64,000 nucleotides of DNA, from assembly GCA_002395235.1 (NCBI GenBank), contig DGWK01000024.1, positions 1 to 64,000 on the forward strand, given 5' to 3'. Below are positions 16,782 to 24,460 of this stretch, piece by piece; within the stretch, counting starts at the first letter, position 1, and every line of letters starts with the position of its first letter. Below the pieces are notes generated by a model that searched no databases, was not told the origin of the DNA, and saw only the letters and a list, made by a program, of their open reading frames with translations. Source of the stretch: Lachnospiraceae bacterium UBA4260 (lineage in GTDB: Bacteria; Bacillota; Clostridia; Lachnospirales; Lachnospiraceae). Made by a program: the position numbers and the translations under genes.

Positions 16782-18221
16782 ATGATCGAGAGAAAAAACG
16801 AAGTAAAACAAGGAGTGATCGCGGCTGTGCTGTCGGCGGCGGCGCTCGCCGGAAGTCTGTACGGGATGAAGGCGCTGGACTATCGGGGCGTCTTTATGCC
16901 CGGGACGGTGATCAATGGGGAAGACGCTTCCGGCCATACAGTCAGTGAGATGGAGGAGATACTCGGAAAGTATGACCTGACCGTGCGATTCCGGGAAGGG
17001 AAGCAGGAGCGGATCCCGGGGAAAAAGATAGAGTATCACTATGTCTCCGACGGAAGTCTGGAATCGCTCATGGAGAACCAGAAGCTGTATCTGTGGGGAC
17101 TTGGACTTTACAGAGAGACGCCCTATGAGATCAGTGAGGAAAAGGCGTACTCTCAGGAGAAGCTGATGGAGGTCATCGACTCGATGCCGCAGCTGAAGAA
17201 GGAGAATATGACGGCGCCCGAGGACGCCCATCTGGGATATGAAGACGGACAATTTGTGGTCACGCCCGAAGTGGAGGGCACAACGCTGGATCCGTCGCTC
17301 GCAAAGGAGATGATTATCGGGGCAGTCAATGGGGAGAAGGAGACTCTGGACCTCGCCGGCGCAGAGGGAGTCTACAGCTCTCCTGAGGTCAGGAAAGATG
17401 ATGAGGACCTGGGCGAGGAAGCGGAACAGCTCAATGATCTCGCCGGAGCCAGGGTGGTATATGATCTTCCGGGCGGTGAGACAGAAGTGCTCGACGGCCC
17501 CATACTCAAGGAGTGGCTGGAAGTTGACGACGAGGGAGACTACTACCGTGACGACGATCTCTGGGACGAGCGGATCACGGAATTTGTGAAGGAACTGGCC
17601 GATGAGGTGGATACCGTCTACAAGGAGCACCCCTTCACCACCCATGAGGGAGACGAGATCACGGTTCCCGGCAAAGGCTACTACGGCTACCGCATCGACA
17701 AAAAGAATGAGGCTGAGCAGCTGTGGGAAGAACTGGACGGAAACGAACAGCTCGAGCGCGAGCCGGTCTACTGGCGAACGGAGGCGGCGGATCCGGACGA
17801 CAACCACGGGTTTGGTGGTGATTACGTGGAAGTGGATTTGTCTCTGCAGCACCTGTGGATCTACAAAGACGGCGAAGTGGTCCTGGAGACGGATGTGGTT
17901 TCCGGCACCAATGACAATGAGCACAGGACGCCGGCGGGAGCCTTTTTTGCCTACGACAAAAAGAGAGATACAGTGCTGCGCGGCGACAAACAGGACGACG
18001 GAGAGTGGGGATATGAGACTCCGGTCAAATACTGGATTCGCCTGACAGACACCGGGATCGGCATCCATGACGCAAACTGGCGCTACTCTTTCGGCGGAAA
18101 TATCTGGCGATGGAGCGGCTCCCACGGCTGCATCAACACGCCGCCGAGCATGATGCCGGAGATTTTTGAGCTTGTGGAGGAAAATATGCCGGTAGTGGTC
18201 CATTACGGGGATACTCAGTGA
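16782..18221 (+). CDS. Membrane-anchored L,D-transpeptidase (YkuD family)
   Basis: L,D-transpeptidases form 3-3 cross-links or attach proteins to peptidoglycan outside the membrane. The 479-residue product has an N-terminal signal anchor (about 9-28), a long acidic middle region resembling the PG_binding_4 domain seen before clostridial YkuD domains, and a C-terminal YkuD domain (about 345-477). The catalytic motif is IGIHDANWR, then SGSHGCINTPP with Cys near 450. It is monocistronic, after the rpsI terminator. The middle region is unusually rich in Asp and Glu. Confidence 0.9.
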   Translation: MIERKNEVKQGVIAAVLSAAALAGSLYGMKALDYRGVFMPGTVINGEDASGHTVSEMEEILGKYDLTVRFREGKQERIPGKKIEYHYVSDGSLESLMENQKLYLWGLGLYRETPYEISEEKAYSQEKLMEVIDSMPQLKKENMTAPEDAHLGYEDGQFVVTPEVEGTTLDPSLAKEMIIGAVNGEKETLDLAGAEGVYSSPEVRKDDEDLGEEAEQLNDLAGARVVYDLPGGETEVLDGPILKEWLEVDDEGDYYRDDDLWDERITEFVKELADEVDTVYKEHPFTTHEGDEITVPGKGYYGYRIDKKNEAEQLWEELDGNEQLEREPVYWRTEAADPDDNHGFGGDYVEVDLSLQHLWIYKDGEVVLETDVVSGTNDNEHRTPAGAFFAYDKKRDTVLRGDKQDDGEWGYETPVKYWIRLTDTGIGIHDANWRYSFGGNIWRWSGSHGCINTPPSMMPEIFELVEENMPVVVHYGDTQ

Positions 18222-18231
18222 GAATTGAACA

Positions 18232-18240
18232 TGCTATAAT
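18232..18240 (+). promoter_or_regulatory. Extended -10 promoter element for apt
   Basis: TGCTATAAT (18232-18240) is an extended -10 with a perfect TATAAT. No good -35 sits 17 bases upstream, which is tolerated by extended -10 promoters. It lies about 50 bases before apt. Confidence 0.6.
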
Positions 18241-18292
18241 CATAGTGAATTCCGCGTACACTAACACCACTACATAAAGAAAAGGGGTAATC

Positions 18293-18817
18293 ATGAAAAA
18301 GTTAGAAGATTATATCCGTACAATTCCGGACTTCCCGGAGCCGGGCATCATGTTCCGCGATATCACGACAGTCTTCCAGGATGCGGACGGTCTGCAGCTT
18401 GCGATCGATTCCATGCAGGACCTGATCAAGGATCTCGATTTCGACGTGATCGTCGGCGCAGAGTCCCGCGGCTTCATCTATGGCGCGGCACTGGCCTACA
18501 ATCTTCACAAGCCGCTGGTACTGATCCGCAAGAAGGGAAAACTCCCCTGGAAGACCATTTCCGTGGACTATGACCTGGAATACGGAAAGGCTACGCTGGA
18601 AATGCACATCGATGCGATACAGCCCGGGCAGAAATGCCTGGTAGTCGATGATCTTCTGGCGACCGGCGGAACGGCGAAAGCCATGGCGCAGCTCGTCGAG
18701 AAGCTGGGCGGCGAAGTTGTGGACATGCTGTTCATGATCGAGCTGGCAGGCCTCAACGGCCGCAAGTTCCTTGAGGGCTATCGCGTGGATTCCGTGCTGG
18801 TCTACGAAGGAAAGTAA
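18293..18817 (+). CDS. apt: Adenine phosphoribosyltransferase
   Basis: Apt makes AMP from adenine and PRPP in purine salvage in the cytoplasm. The 174-residue product starts MKKLEDYIRTIPDFPEPGIM and has the PRPP-binding loop CLVVDDLLATGGTAKA (about 119-134) plus AESRGFIYGAALAY. Length is typical. AAAGGGG precedes the ATG. It has its own promoter and terminator. Confidence 0.97.
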   Translation: MKKLEDYIRTIPDFPEPGIMFRDITTVFQDADGLQLAIDSMQDLIKDLDFDVIVGAESRGFIYGAALAYNLHKPLVLIRKKGKLPWKTISVDYDLEYGKATLEMHIDAIQPGQKCLVVDDLLATGGTAKAMAQLVEKLGGEVVDMLFMIELAGLNGRKFLEGYRVDSVLVYEGK

Positions 18818-18846
18818 GTTACAGTGATTTAAACAGCGATAAGAAT

Positions 18847-18894
18847 GGGCGCTTCGCCCGGCTTGAGAGACGGCCGGGAGGGGCGCTCTTTTTT
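18847..18894 (+). terminator. Intrinsic terminator after apt
   Basis: Two 16-base arms, 18847-18862 and 18873-18888, pair with one mismatch and three G-U pairs, followed by six T residues (18889-18894). Confidence 0.88.
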
Positions 18895-18901
18895 GGCTGC
18901 A

Positions 18902-18970
18902 GAGGATTCCGATAAGGTGCAAACTACCCAGGAGGTGTATCCGGAGGATTCCGATAAGGTGCAAACTACC
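18902..18970 (+). repeat. 27-bp direct repeat with 42-bp period, upstream of the LeuA-AraC gene
   Basis: Bases 18902-18928 and 18944-18970 are identical; each contains the core GATAAGGTGCAAACTACC. The 15-base spacer (CAGGAGGTGTATCCG) and the sequence after the second copy (TCAGAGGTATC) are also similar. A 42-base period is four helical turns, so both copies face the same side of the DNA. AraC-family proteins often bind such direct repeats. The next gene encodes an AraC domain, so this is a candidate operator. No other copy was noticed in the window. Confidence 0.8.
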
Positions 18971-19144
18971 TCAGAGGTATCTCAGAAAAATATTAAAAAA
19001 TATCACTAAAACCGAATAAATATAATCATTCTATTTACGTCCCAACGGGGATAAAATCAAATCACGGTTTTTGATAATATTTAACTACAAGCTTGATCTC
19101 CTACCGCAAAAACCGATCTTAAATGATTGAGAGGTAATGCAACA
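18971..19144 (+). promoter_or_regulatory. Probable promoter and leader of the LeuA-AraC gene
   Basis: A perfect TATAAT lies at 19021-19026 but no -35 box is found 16-18 bases upstream, the pattern expected for an activator-dependent promoter. Downstream, CGGTTTTTG near 19063 and CAAAAACCG near 19107 can pair across about 35 bases and may form a leader structure. Nothing else is seen in this gap, apart from the repeat and terminator listed separately. Confidence 0.45.
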
Positions 19145-21151
19145 ATGATGAACTACAAGAAGTACATGCGGCAATATTTTCTCCCCCCGCAGGAGTGCAT
19201 GGAGTGGACGAAAAAAGACTATATTGAGAAAGCGCCCATCTGGTGCAGCGTCGACCTGCGCGACGGCAACCAGGCCCTGATCGAGCCCATGAGCCTCGAG
19301 GAGAAGATCGAGTTTTTCCAGATGCTGGTAAAGGTCGGGTTTAAGGAGATCGAAGTCGGCTTTCCCGCCGCTTCCGAGACGGAGTATGACTTCCTGCGTT
19401 CGCTCATTGAGAGAAATATGATCCCGGACGACGTCACAATTCAGGTCCTGACTCAGGCCAGAGAGCACATCATCAGAAAGACATTCGAGGCGGTGAAGGG
19501 AGCCCCCAAGGCCGTTGTTCACCTTTACAATGCCACTTCCGTCGCACAGAGGGAGCAGGTCTTTAAGAAGAACAAAGAAGAGATCAAGAAGCTCGCTGTG
19601 GACGGCGCAAAGCTTCTGAAGGAGCTGGCGGAAGAGACCGACGGAAACTTCATGTTTGAGTACAGCCCCGAGAGCTTCCACGGAACAGAGGTGGAGTACG
19701 CCCTGGAGGTATGCAACGCCGTTCTGGATGTATGGCAGCCTAATCCCGACTGGAAGGCCATTATCAATATTCCGGCGACAGTAGAGACGGCTATGCCCCA
19801 CATTTTCGCCTCCCAGATCGAGTATCTGAACAAGAATATGAAGTACAGGGACGGCGTAGTGCTCAGCCTCCATCCCCACAACGACCGCGGCTGCGGCGTG
19901 GCGGACACAGAACTGGGTATTCTCGCGGGCGCGGACCGCGTCGAGGGAACGCTGTTCGGAAACGGCGAGAGAACCGGTAACGTGGATATAGTCGCAGTGG
20001 CTATGAACCTGTTCGCATACGGGATCGATCCCGAACTGGATTTCTCCAATATGCCGCAGATCCGGGAGACCTACGAGAGGCTGACCGGTATGTACGTTCA
20101 TCCCAGGCAGCCCTATGCGGGCGACCTCGTATTCAGCGCCTTCTCCGGTTCCCACCAGGATGCCATCTCCAAGGGCATGGCGTACAAAGAGCAGAACGAT
20201 CCCAATAAGTGGACGGTCCCTTATCTCCCGATCGACCCGCAGGACGTCTCGAGAACGTACGATTCGGACGTCATCCGCATCAACAGCCAGTCCGGAAAGG
20301 GCGGCGTAGCGTATGTCCTGAGACAGAACTACGCGATCGTGCTCCCCGAGAAGATGAGAGAAGAGGTGGGCTACGCGGTCAAGCAGGTCTCCGACGAGAC
20401 CCACAGCGAGCTGGCGCCCCAGGCTGTCTACGAGATCTTCACGGACCGCTATGTGGATTACACTCCCCACTTTACGATCCCGGAGTGCCATTTCCGCCAG
20501 GCGGACGGCATCATGGCGGAGGCCACGATTGCCGCGGGCAACAACAGAACCGTCGTCGACGCCAACGGAAACGGCCGTCTGGACGCTGTCAGCAATACGA
20601 TCAAGCAGTATTACGGCATCAGCTACGAGCTCTCCTCCTATGAGGAGCACGCGCTCTCAAGAGGATCCTCCTCCAATGCCATGGCCTATGTCAGCATTCT
20701 CTGCAACGGCAAAACATACTGGGGCGTAGGCATTCACGAGGATATCATTCACGCCTCCATCAACGCGCTGGTAGTTGCGGTCAACAAGCTTCCGCAGCTG
20801 CAGGACAACGCGCTGGAGAAGGACAACAGGCTGATCGCCATGCTCAACTATATCCAGGCCAACTATCAGACCGTCACGCTCGAGGATATGGCAAAAGAGT
20901 TCCATCTCTCCACGCCTTACATCTCCAAGTACATCCGCGAGAAATCCGGCAAGACGTTCGGCGAGCAGGTCACGGCCGTCCGCATGAAGAGAGCCAAGAC
21001 GCTCCTTCGAAACGGAAATATGACGATCGAGAATATTTCCTACTCCATCGGCTATCCCAACGCGGAGCATTTCTCCAGAGTCTTCAAGAAGACCTTCGAG
21101 GTATCTCCGGCCCAGTACCGCAAGATCGCGACCAAGCAGGCGGTGTCCTGA
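19145..21151 (+). CDS. leuA: 2-isopropylmalate synthase-like enzyme fused to an AraC-type DNA-binding domain
   Basis: LeuA condenses acetyl-CoA with 2-oxoisovalerate in the first step of leucine synthesis. The 668-residue product has a DRE-TIM catalytic barrel with APIWCSVDLRDGNQAL (about 30-45) and the metal-site motif HPHNDRG, then a LeuA dimer/allosteric domain (about 430-555, including TVVDANGNGRLDAVS), then a complete AraC/XylS double helix-turn-helix (561-660, ending ISYSIGYPNAEHFSRVFKKTF-like and SPAQYRK). There is no stop or frameshift between the parts. The ATG at 19145 is preferred because AGAGG precedes it; a TTG at 19127 is in frame. The fusion suggests that the enzyme senses leucine and regulates transcription, which is inference. 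Confidence 0.93.
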   Translation: MMNYKKYMRQYFLPPQECMEWTKKDYIEKAPIWCSVDLRDGNQALIEPMSLEEKIEFFQMLVKVGFKEIEVGFPAASETEYDFLRSLIERNMIPDDVTIQVLTQAREHIIRKTFEAVKGAPKAVVHLYNATSVAQREQVFKKNKEEIKKLAVDGAKLLKELAEETDGNFMFEYSPESFHGTEVEYALEVCNAVLDVWQPNPDWKAIINIPATVETAMPHIFASQIEYLNKNMKYRDGVVLSLHPHNDRGCGVADTELGILAGADRVEGTLFGNGERTGNVDIVAVAMNLFAYGIDPELDFSNMPQIRETYERLTGMYVHPRQPYAGDLVFSAFSGSHQDAISKGMAYKEQNDPNKWTVPYLPIDPQDVSRTYDSDVIRINSQSGKGGVAYVLRQNYAIVLPEKMREEVGYAVKQVSDETHSELAPQAVYEIFTDRYVDYTPHFTIPECHFRQADGIMAEATIAAGNNRTVVDANGNGRLDAVSNTIKQYYGISYELSSYEEHALSRGSSSNAMAYVSILCNGKTYWGVGIHEDIIHASINALVVAVNKLPQLQDNALEKDNRLIAMLNYIQANYQTVTLEDMAKEFHLSTPYISKYIREKSGKTFGEQVTAVRMKRAKTLLRNGNMTIENISYSIGYPNAEHFSRVFKKTFEVSPAQYRKIATKQAVS

Positions 21152-21212
21152 CCCGCGACCTCGGCAGCCGGTTCTGAATTGGCGCGGCGCAAAAAGCAGT
21201 AAGACAAATAAA

Positions 21213-21258
21213 GGCCGCAGCGAGAGACTGATCATTCAGCCTTTCGCTGCGGTCTTTT
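21213..21258 (+). terminator. Bidirectional terminator between convergent genes
   Basis: Arms 21213-21226 and 21241-21254 form 14 pairs (two G-U), followed by TTTT. It lies between the plus-strand leuA-araC gene and the minus-strand HAD gene and may serve both. Confidence 0.8.
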
Positions 21259-21301
21259 ACGCATCATTCGTTTGAGAGCGCCCGGAAGCGCCCGGCAGCC
21301 G

Positions 21302-21946
21302 TTATTCTTTTTCCAGCGCATGAAATGCGGTGCTCAGGTCTTCGTAGATCCCGTAGCAGATCCTGCGGATCTCTTCGTCGGGCTCGGTCAGGTCGGGGAT
21401 CATAATGGTGCGGCATCCCGCCGCGACGCCCGCGTAAATCCCGTTGCGGCCGTCCTCAAACACGTAGCACTGAGAAGCCGGGAGACCGATCCTCTCGGCG
21501 GCGAGAAGGAAAATGTCCGGAGCGGGCTTTCCGTGCTCGACCTCTGTGCCGCTTATTACGGCGTCAAAATAGTCATAGACCCCGGCTTTGTTCAGGTTCC
21601 TCCTGATCAGGTCGGGCAGACTGCTGCTGGCAACCGCCATCCTGATGCCGCGCCTCTTCATGCCTTCCAGGATCTCATACAGCCCTTTCTTGACAGGCAC
21701 TTCTTCCTGCAGGCTTTCATCCACGAGCCGCAGACAGTCGTCGCAGAACCGCTGCGCGTCGACCTCGGGGTAGTAGGAGTGGATCACTTCCACCATATGG
21801 CTGCCGCTGGTGCCGCAGACCGCCTTGGGAAATTCGGGATTATGAGGCACGCCGTACAGATCCGCCAGGCGGACCCAGGTATCTCTGTAAATCCGTTCAG
21901 TATCAAACATCAGACCGTCCATATCGAAAACAGCACCGCTCAGCAT
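21302..21946 (-). CDS. HAD-superfamily phosphatase/phosphomutase (PgmB-like, subfamily IA)
   Basis: The 214-residue product starts MLSGAVFDMDGLMFDTE, with the nucleophile motif DMDG, motif II around VASSSLPDLIRRNL, motif III KPAPDIF and motif IV FEDGRNGI. The family includes beta-phosphoglucomutases and small sugar-phosphate phosphatases; the substrate cannot be read from sequence. The start at 21946 follows GAAAGGAA. It stands alone on the minus strand, back to back with the HPr-lactate dehydrogenase gene. Confidence 0.88.
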   Translation of the reverse strand: MLSGAVFDMDGLMFDTERIYRDTWVRLADLYGVPHNPEFPKAVCGTSGSHMVEVIHSYYPEVDAQRFCDDCLRLVDESLQEEVPVKKGLYEILEGMKRRGIRMAVASSSLPDLIRRNLNKAGVYDYFDAVISGTEVEHGKPAPDIFLLAAERIGLPASQCYVFEDGRNGIYAGVAAGCRTIMIPDLTEPDEEIRRICYGIYEDLSTAFHALEKE

Positions 21947-22059
21947 AAGATTTCCTTTCTGTATTTTGCAGTTACTCAGCACCCCAAATCCCAAATGCTT
22001 CGGATTCGGGAATAATAATTACAATTTGTTAATAATTGCCTAAATAGAGCGTTCTGCAA

Positions 22060-22088
22060 TTGAACAGTTAGTATAGATTGTATATAAT
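22060..22088 (+). promoter_or_regulatory. Sigma-A promoter of the HPr-lactate dehydrogenase gene
   Basis: TTGAAC (22060-22065) and TATAAT (22083-22088) are 17 bases apart. TTGTTAA at 22027-22033, just upstream, resembles one half-site of the redox repressor Rex, but the second half does not match well. Confidence 0.82.
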
Positions 22089-22147
22089 GACGGTAGCATA
22101 TTATGTAGGTAACTGTCCACTGTCATTTTAAAGAAAAGGAAAAGATA

Positions 22148-23446
22148 ATGAAAAATCTGCAGTACACAGTTAAGAATCCTCTCGGAATCCACGCACGCCC
22201 TGCAGCACTCCTCGCCCAGGCATGCACCAATTTCAAGAGCGCGGTAATGATCGAGTGCAACGGCAATGTTGCATCCGGCAATAATGTCCTACAGATCCTC
22301 GGACTGCACGCCGCCAAAGGGTCTGTGCTTAATATCACAGCTGACGGCCCCGACGAGGAAGACGCGATCGCGAAGATCGAAGAAGTCCTGGCGGATATCG
22401 CGCCCAAGGCAAAGAAGAAAGAGGTCCTCAAGGTCGCTTTCTTCGGCACCAAGGACTATGACCGCATGTTCTTCAGCGAGCTCTCCAGAGACAAGGGCGA
22501 AGGGACCTATAATGTCGACATCAAGTATTTCAACAGCCGTCTGACGATCGAGTCCGCGAACCTGGCCAAGGGCTACGACGCTGTCTGCATTTTCGTAAAT
22601 GATGAAGCGCCCAGGGAAGTAATCGAGATCCTGAGCGAGTGCGGCGTCAAGCTGATCCTTCTTCGCTGCGCCGGCTTCAACAATGTCGACGCCAAGGCGG
22701 CGGCAGAGTGCGGCATCACAGTTCTGCGCGTGCCGGCTTATTCTCCTTATGCGGTCGCGGAGCACGCGATGACTATCCTTCAGGCGGCCAACCGCCGGAT
22801 CCATAAATCCTACATCAAGGTCAAGGACAACAATTTCGCCCTGAGCGGACTCCTCGGACTGGACCTTCACAACAAGGTGGCCGGCATCATGGGAACCGGC
22901 AGGATCGGCCAGATCATGGCGAACATCTGCAAGGGTTACGGCATGACCGTACTGGGCTGGGACGCTTTCCCGAACATGAGCCTGGAGGAGAAGGGCCTTT
23001 TGAAGTATGTCACCAAGGAGGAACTCCTCAGGAAAGCCGACCTGATCTCGCTCCATGCGCCGCTCGTCATGGGACCGAACGGAACGTATCATCTGATCGA
23101 TGACAACGCGATCGCCATGATGAAGGACAATGTAATGCTGGTCAACACATCCCGCGGACCGCTGGTCGATCCCGAAGCGCTGATCAGAGGCCTCAAGGCG
23201 AACAAGTTCCACTGCGTGGCGCTGGACGTCTACGAGGGAGAGGATCCCAACGTTTACAACGACAGGTCGGACGAGATGATCGACACGGATATCGTGGCAA
23301 GGCTGACCATGTTCCCGAACCTGATCCTGACCTCGCACCAGGCCTTCTTCACGAGAGAGGCTCTGCAGGCGATCGCGGCCGTCACCATGGAGAACGCGAG
23401 AAACTTCAACGAAGGCCTGCCTTTCGGCATGTCCGAAGTGAAGTGA
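22148..23446 (+). CDS. ldhA: HPr domain fused to a D-lactate dehydrogenase
   Basis: The 432-residue product has two parts. Residues 1-88 align without gaps to HPr, the PTS phosphocarrier: GIHARPA places His15 and Arg17 exactly, but Ser46, the HPr kinase target, is Asn46. Residues 93-432 match fermentative D-lactate dehydrogenase, which reduces pyruvate with NADH: RCAGFNNVD, VPAYSPYAVAEHA, Rossmann GTGRIG (249-254), and Arg336, Glu365 and His397 at the same spacing as the E. coli catalytic residues (235, 264, 296). The gene is single, with its own promoter and terminator. PTS control of lactate production is inferred. Confidence 0.94.
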   Translation: MKNLQYTVKNPLGIHARPAALLAQACTNFKSAVMIECNGNVASGNNVLQILGLHAAKGSVLNITADGPDEEDAIAKIEEVLADIAPKAKKKEVLKVAFFGTKDYDRMFFSELSRDKGEGTYNVDIKYFNSRLTIESANLAKGYDAVCIFVNDEAPREVIEILSECGVKLILLRCAGFNNVDAKAAAECGITVLRVPAYSPYAVAEHAMTILQAANRRIHKSYIKVKDNNFALSGLLGLDLHNKVAGIMGTGRIGQIMANICKGYGMTVLGWDAFPNMSLEEKGLLKYVTKEELLRKADLISLHAPLVMGPNGTYHLIDDNAIAMMKDNVMLVNTSRGPLVDPEALIRGLKANKFHCVALDVYEGEDPNVYNDRSDEMIDTDIVARLTMFPNLILTSHQAFFTREALQAIAAVTMENARNFNEGLPFGMSEVK

Positions 23447-23470
23447 GGAGACAAAAGGAACCGACACAAG

Positions 23471-23507
23471 GCGGGCGCCGCAGCGGGCGGTGCCCGTCTC
23501 ATTTTGT
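23471..23507 (+). terminator. Intrinsic terminator after the HPr-lactate dehydrogenase gene
   Basis: GCGGGCGCCGC (23471-23481) pairs with GCGGTGCCCGT (23487-23497), with two G-U pairs, followed by CTCATTTTGT. Confidence 0.78.
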
Positions 23508-23534
23508 ATTATCAGAATCAGACGATTTAGTGCA

Positions 23535-23563
23535 TTGACAAACCGCATTACTGAGTGTAATGT
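23535..23563 (+). promoter_or_regulatory. Promoter upstream of the TPP riboswitch
   Basis: A perfect TTGACA (23535-23540) is followed after 17 bases by TAATGT, a weak -10 preceded by TG. It lies about 20 bases before the riboswitch aptamer. Confidence 0.6.
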
Positions 23564-23580
23564 AGTGATCGATTCAATAA

Positions 23581-23682
23581 CTGCTGGGGGAGCAAATGCT
23601 GAGACAGCTGCCGTTCGCAAGTGCGGATCGAAGCGGCTGACCCTTATTACTTGAACCGGGTAATACCGGCGTAAGGAAGCAC
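23581..23682 (+). ncRNA. TPP riboswitch (THI element) controlling thiT
   Basis: The conserved aptamer elements appear in order: GGGGGAGC, CTGAGA (23599-23604), the ACCCTT block (23640-23645), TTGAACCGGGTAATACCGGC, and GTAAGGAAGCA. P1 is TGCT 23582-23585 with AGCA 23678-23681. It precedes a thiamine transporter gene, as expected. TPP binding should reduce expression. Confidence 0.96.
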
Positions 23683-23770
23683 ACGGTTGTTGAGTGAGAA
23701 GGCATGTCGGGAGACTGACTCCGGTTTTTCGGGACTGCCCTGTCTTGCTCCGACGCCGTGAACCAACTCC

Positions 23771-23795
23771 CCTCCTGCGAAAAGGAGGTTTTTTT
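23771..23795 (+). terminator. Riboswitch expression platform: terminator that also contains the thiT Shine-Dalgarno
   Basis: CCTCC (23771-23775) pairs with GGAGG (23784-23788), and seven T residues (23789-23795) run directly into the thiT ATG at 23796. The GGAGG arm is the ribosome binding site. One hairpin could therefore stop transcription and, on any readthrough RNA, hide the RBS. The stem is short (five G-C rich pairs). Confidence 0.7.
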
Positions 23796-24332
23796 ATGTC
23801 CAAAAGTGTGAAGATCGTTGTTTTCTGTGCCATGTGCATAGCGCTGGCGAGCGTGACGAGTATGATCAAGGTCTTCGAGTTTCCGACCGGGGGCTCGATC
23901 ACTCTCTGCTCAACGCTCTTTGCGGTCCTGCCGGGGTATTTCTTCGGCCCGGTCGTCGGGATCGCCGCGGGATTTGCATACGGAATCCTGCAGTTCTTTC
24001 TGGGCCCCTATATTTTGACTCCGGTCCAGGTCTTTATCGACTACGGGCTCGCGTTTGCGGCCTTCGGACTGTCGGGATTTTTCGCTTCCCAGAAGTTCGG
24101 GCTTCAGAAGGGATACCTGACAGCCTGCGTCGGGCGCTGGTTCTTCGCCTTTCTCTCCGGCTGGATCTTTTTCGGCGAATATGCCTGGGAAGGCTGGAAC
24201 GCGGCGGCCTATTCCGCCGTCTATAATATCGTCTACATTGTGGGAGAGGCGGTCATCGTGGTGGTACTGATCAGCATTCCCGCTTTTTCCAACGCGCTTG
24301 GCAGGGTGAAGAGCGTAGCCTTGCAGAGCTGA
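23796..24332 (+). CDS. thiT: Thiamine-specific ECF transporter S component ThiT
   Basis: ThiT binds thiamine outside the membrane and works with an EcfA1-EcfA2-EcfT module. The 178-residue product has six hydrophobic segments and typical ThiT features: GGSITLCSTLFAVLPGYFFG near 30-50 and CVGRWFFAFLSGWIFFGEYA near 109-128. It is preceded by a TPP riboswitch. The frame is open back to 23694, but that part is leader RNA. The partner module lies at 12202-14765 in this window. Confidence 0.95.
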   Translation: MSKSVKIVVFCAMCIALASVTSMIKVFEFPTGGSITLCSTLFAVLPGYFFGPVVGIAAGFAYGILQFFLGPYILTPVQVFIDYGLAFAAFGLSGFFASQKFGLQKGYLTACVGRWFFAFLSGWIFFGEYAWEGWNAAAYSAVYNIVYIVGEAVIVVVLISIPAFSNALGRVKSVALQS

Positions 24333-24345
24333 AACGAATTTTAGG

Positions 24346-24389
24346 AAACACCTCCCGTCATCTTTTGTGGTGACGGGAGGTGTTTCATT
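24346..24389 (+). terminator. Intrinsic terminator after thiT
   Basis: A perfect 15-base inverted repeat (24346-24360 and 24371-24385; arm AAACACCTCCCGTCA) ends in TTTCATTT. Confidence 0.88.
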
Positions 24390-24415
24390 TCGAGGGGAAG
24401 TGTTATACTCATTGA

Positions 24416-24430
24416 GTAACGTTCCGTTAC
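24416..24430 (+). promoter_or_regulatory. Operator-like inverted repeat upstream of the YdcF gene
   Basis: GTAACG (24416-24421) and CGTTAC (24425-24430) form a perfect inverted repeat with a three-base centre. It lies just after a possible -10 TATACT (24402-24407), so a bound repressor would overlap the start of transcription. No regulator is identified. Confidence 0.4.
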
Positions 24431-24460
24431 GTCAAAGAAACATCAGGAGATCATATTTAT

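Noticed and set aside
19127..19144. TTG start for the LeuA-AraC gene
   Set aside because: The AGAGG ribosome binding site lies downstream of it and fits ATG 19145.
21272..22015. 247-codon plus-strand frame opposite the HAD phosphatase
   Set aside because: The minus-strand product has all four HAD motifs; the plus-strand one has none.
22027..22044. Possible Rex redox operator before the HPr-lactate dehydrogenase gene
   Set aside because: Only one half (TTGTTAA) matches; the second half fails at four of seven positions.
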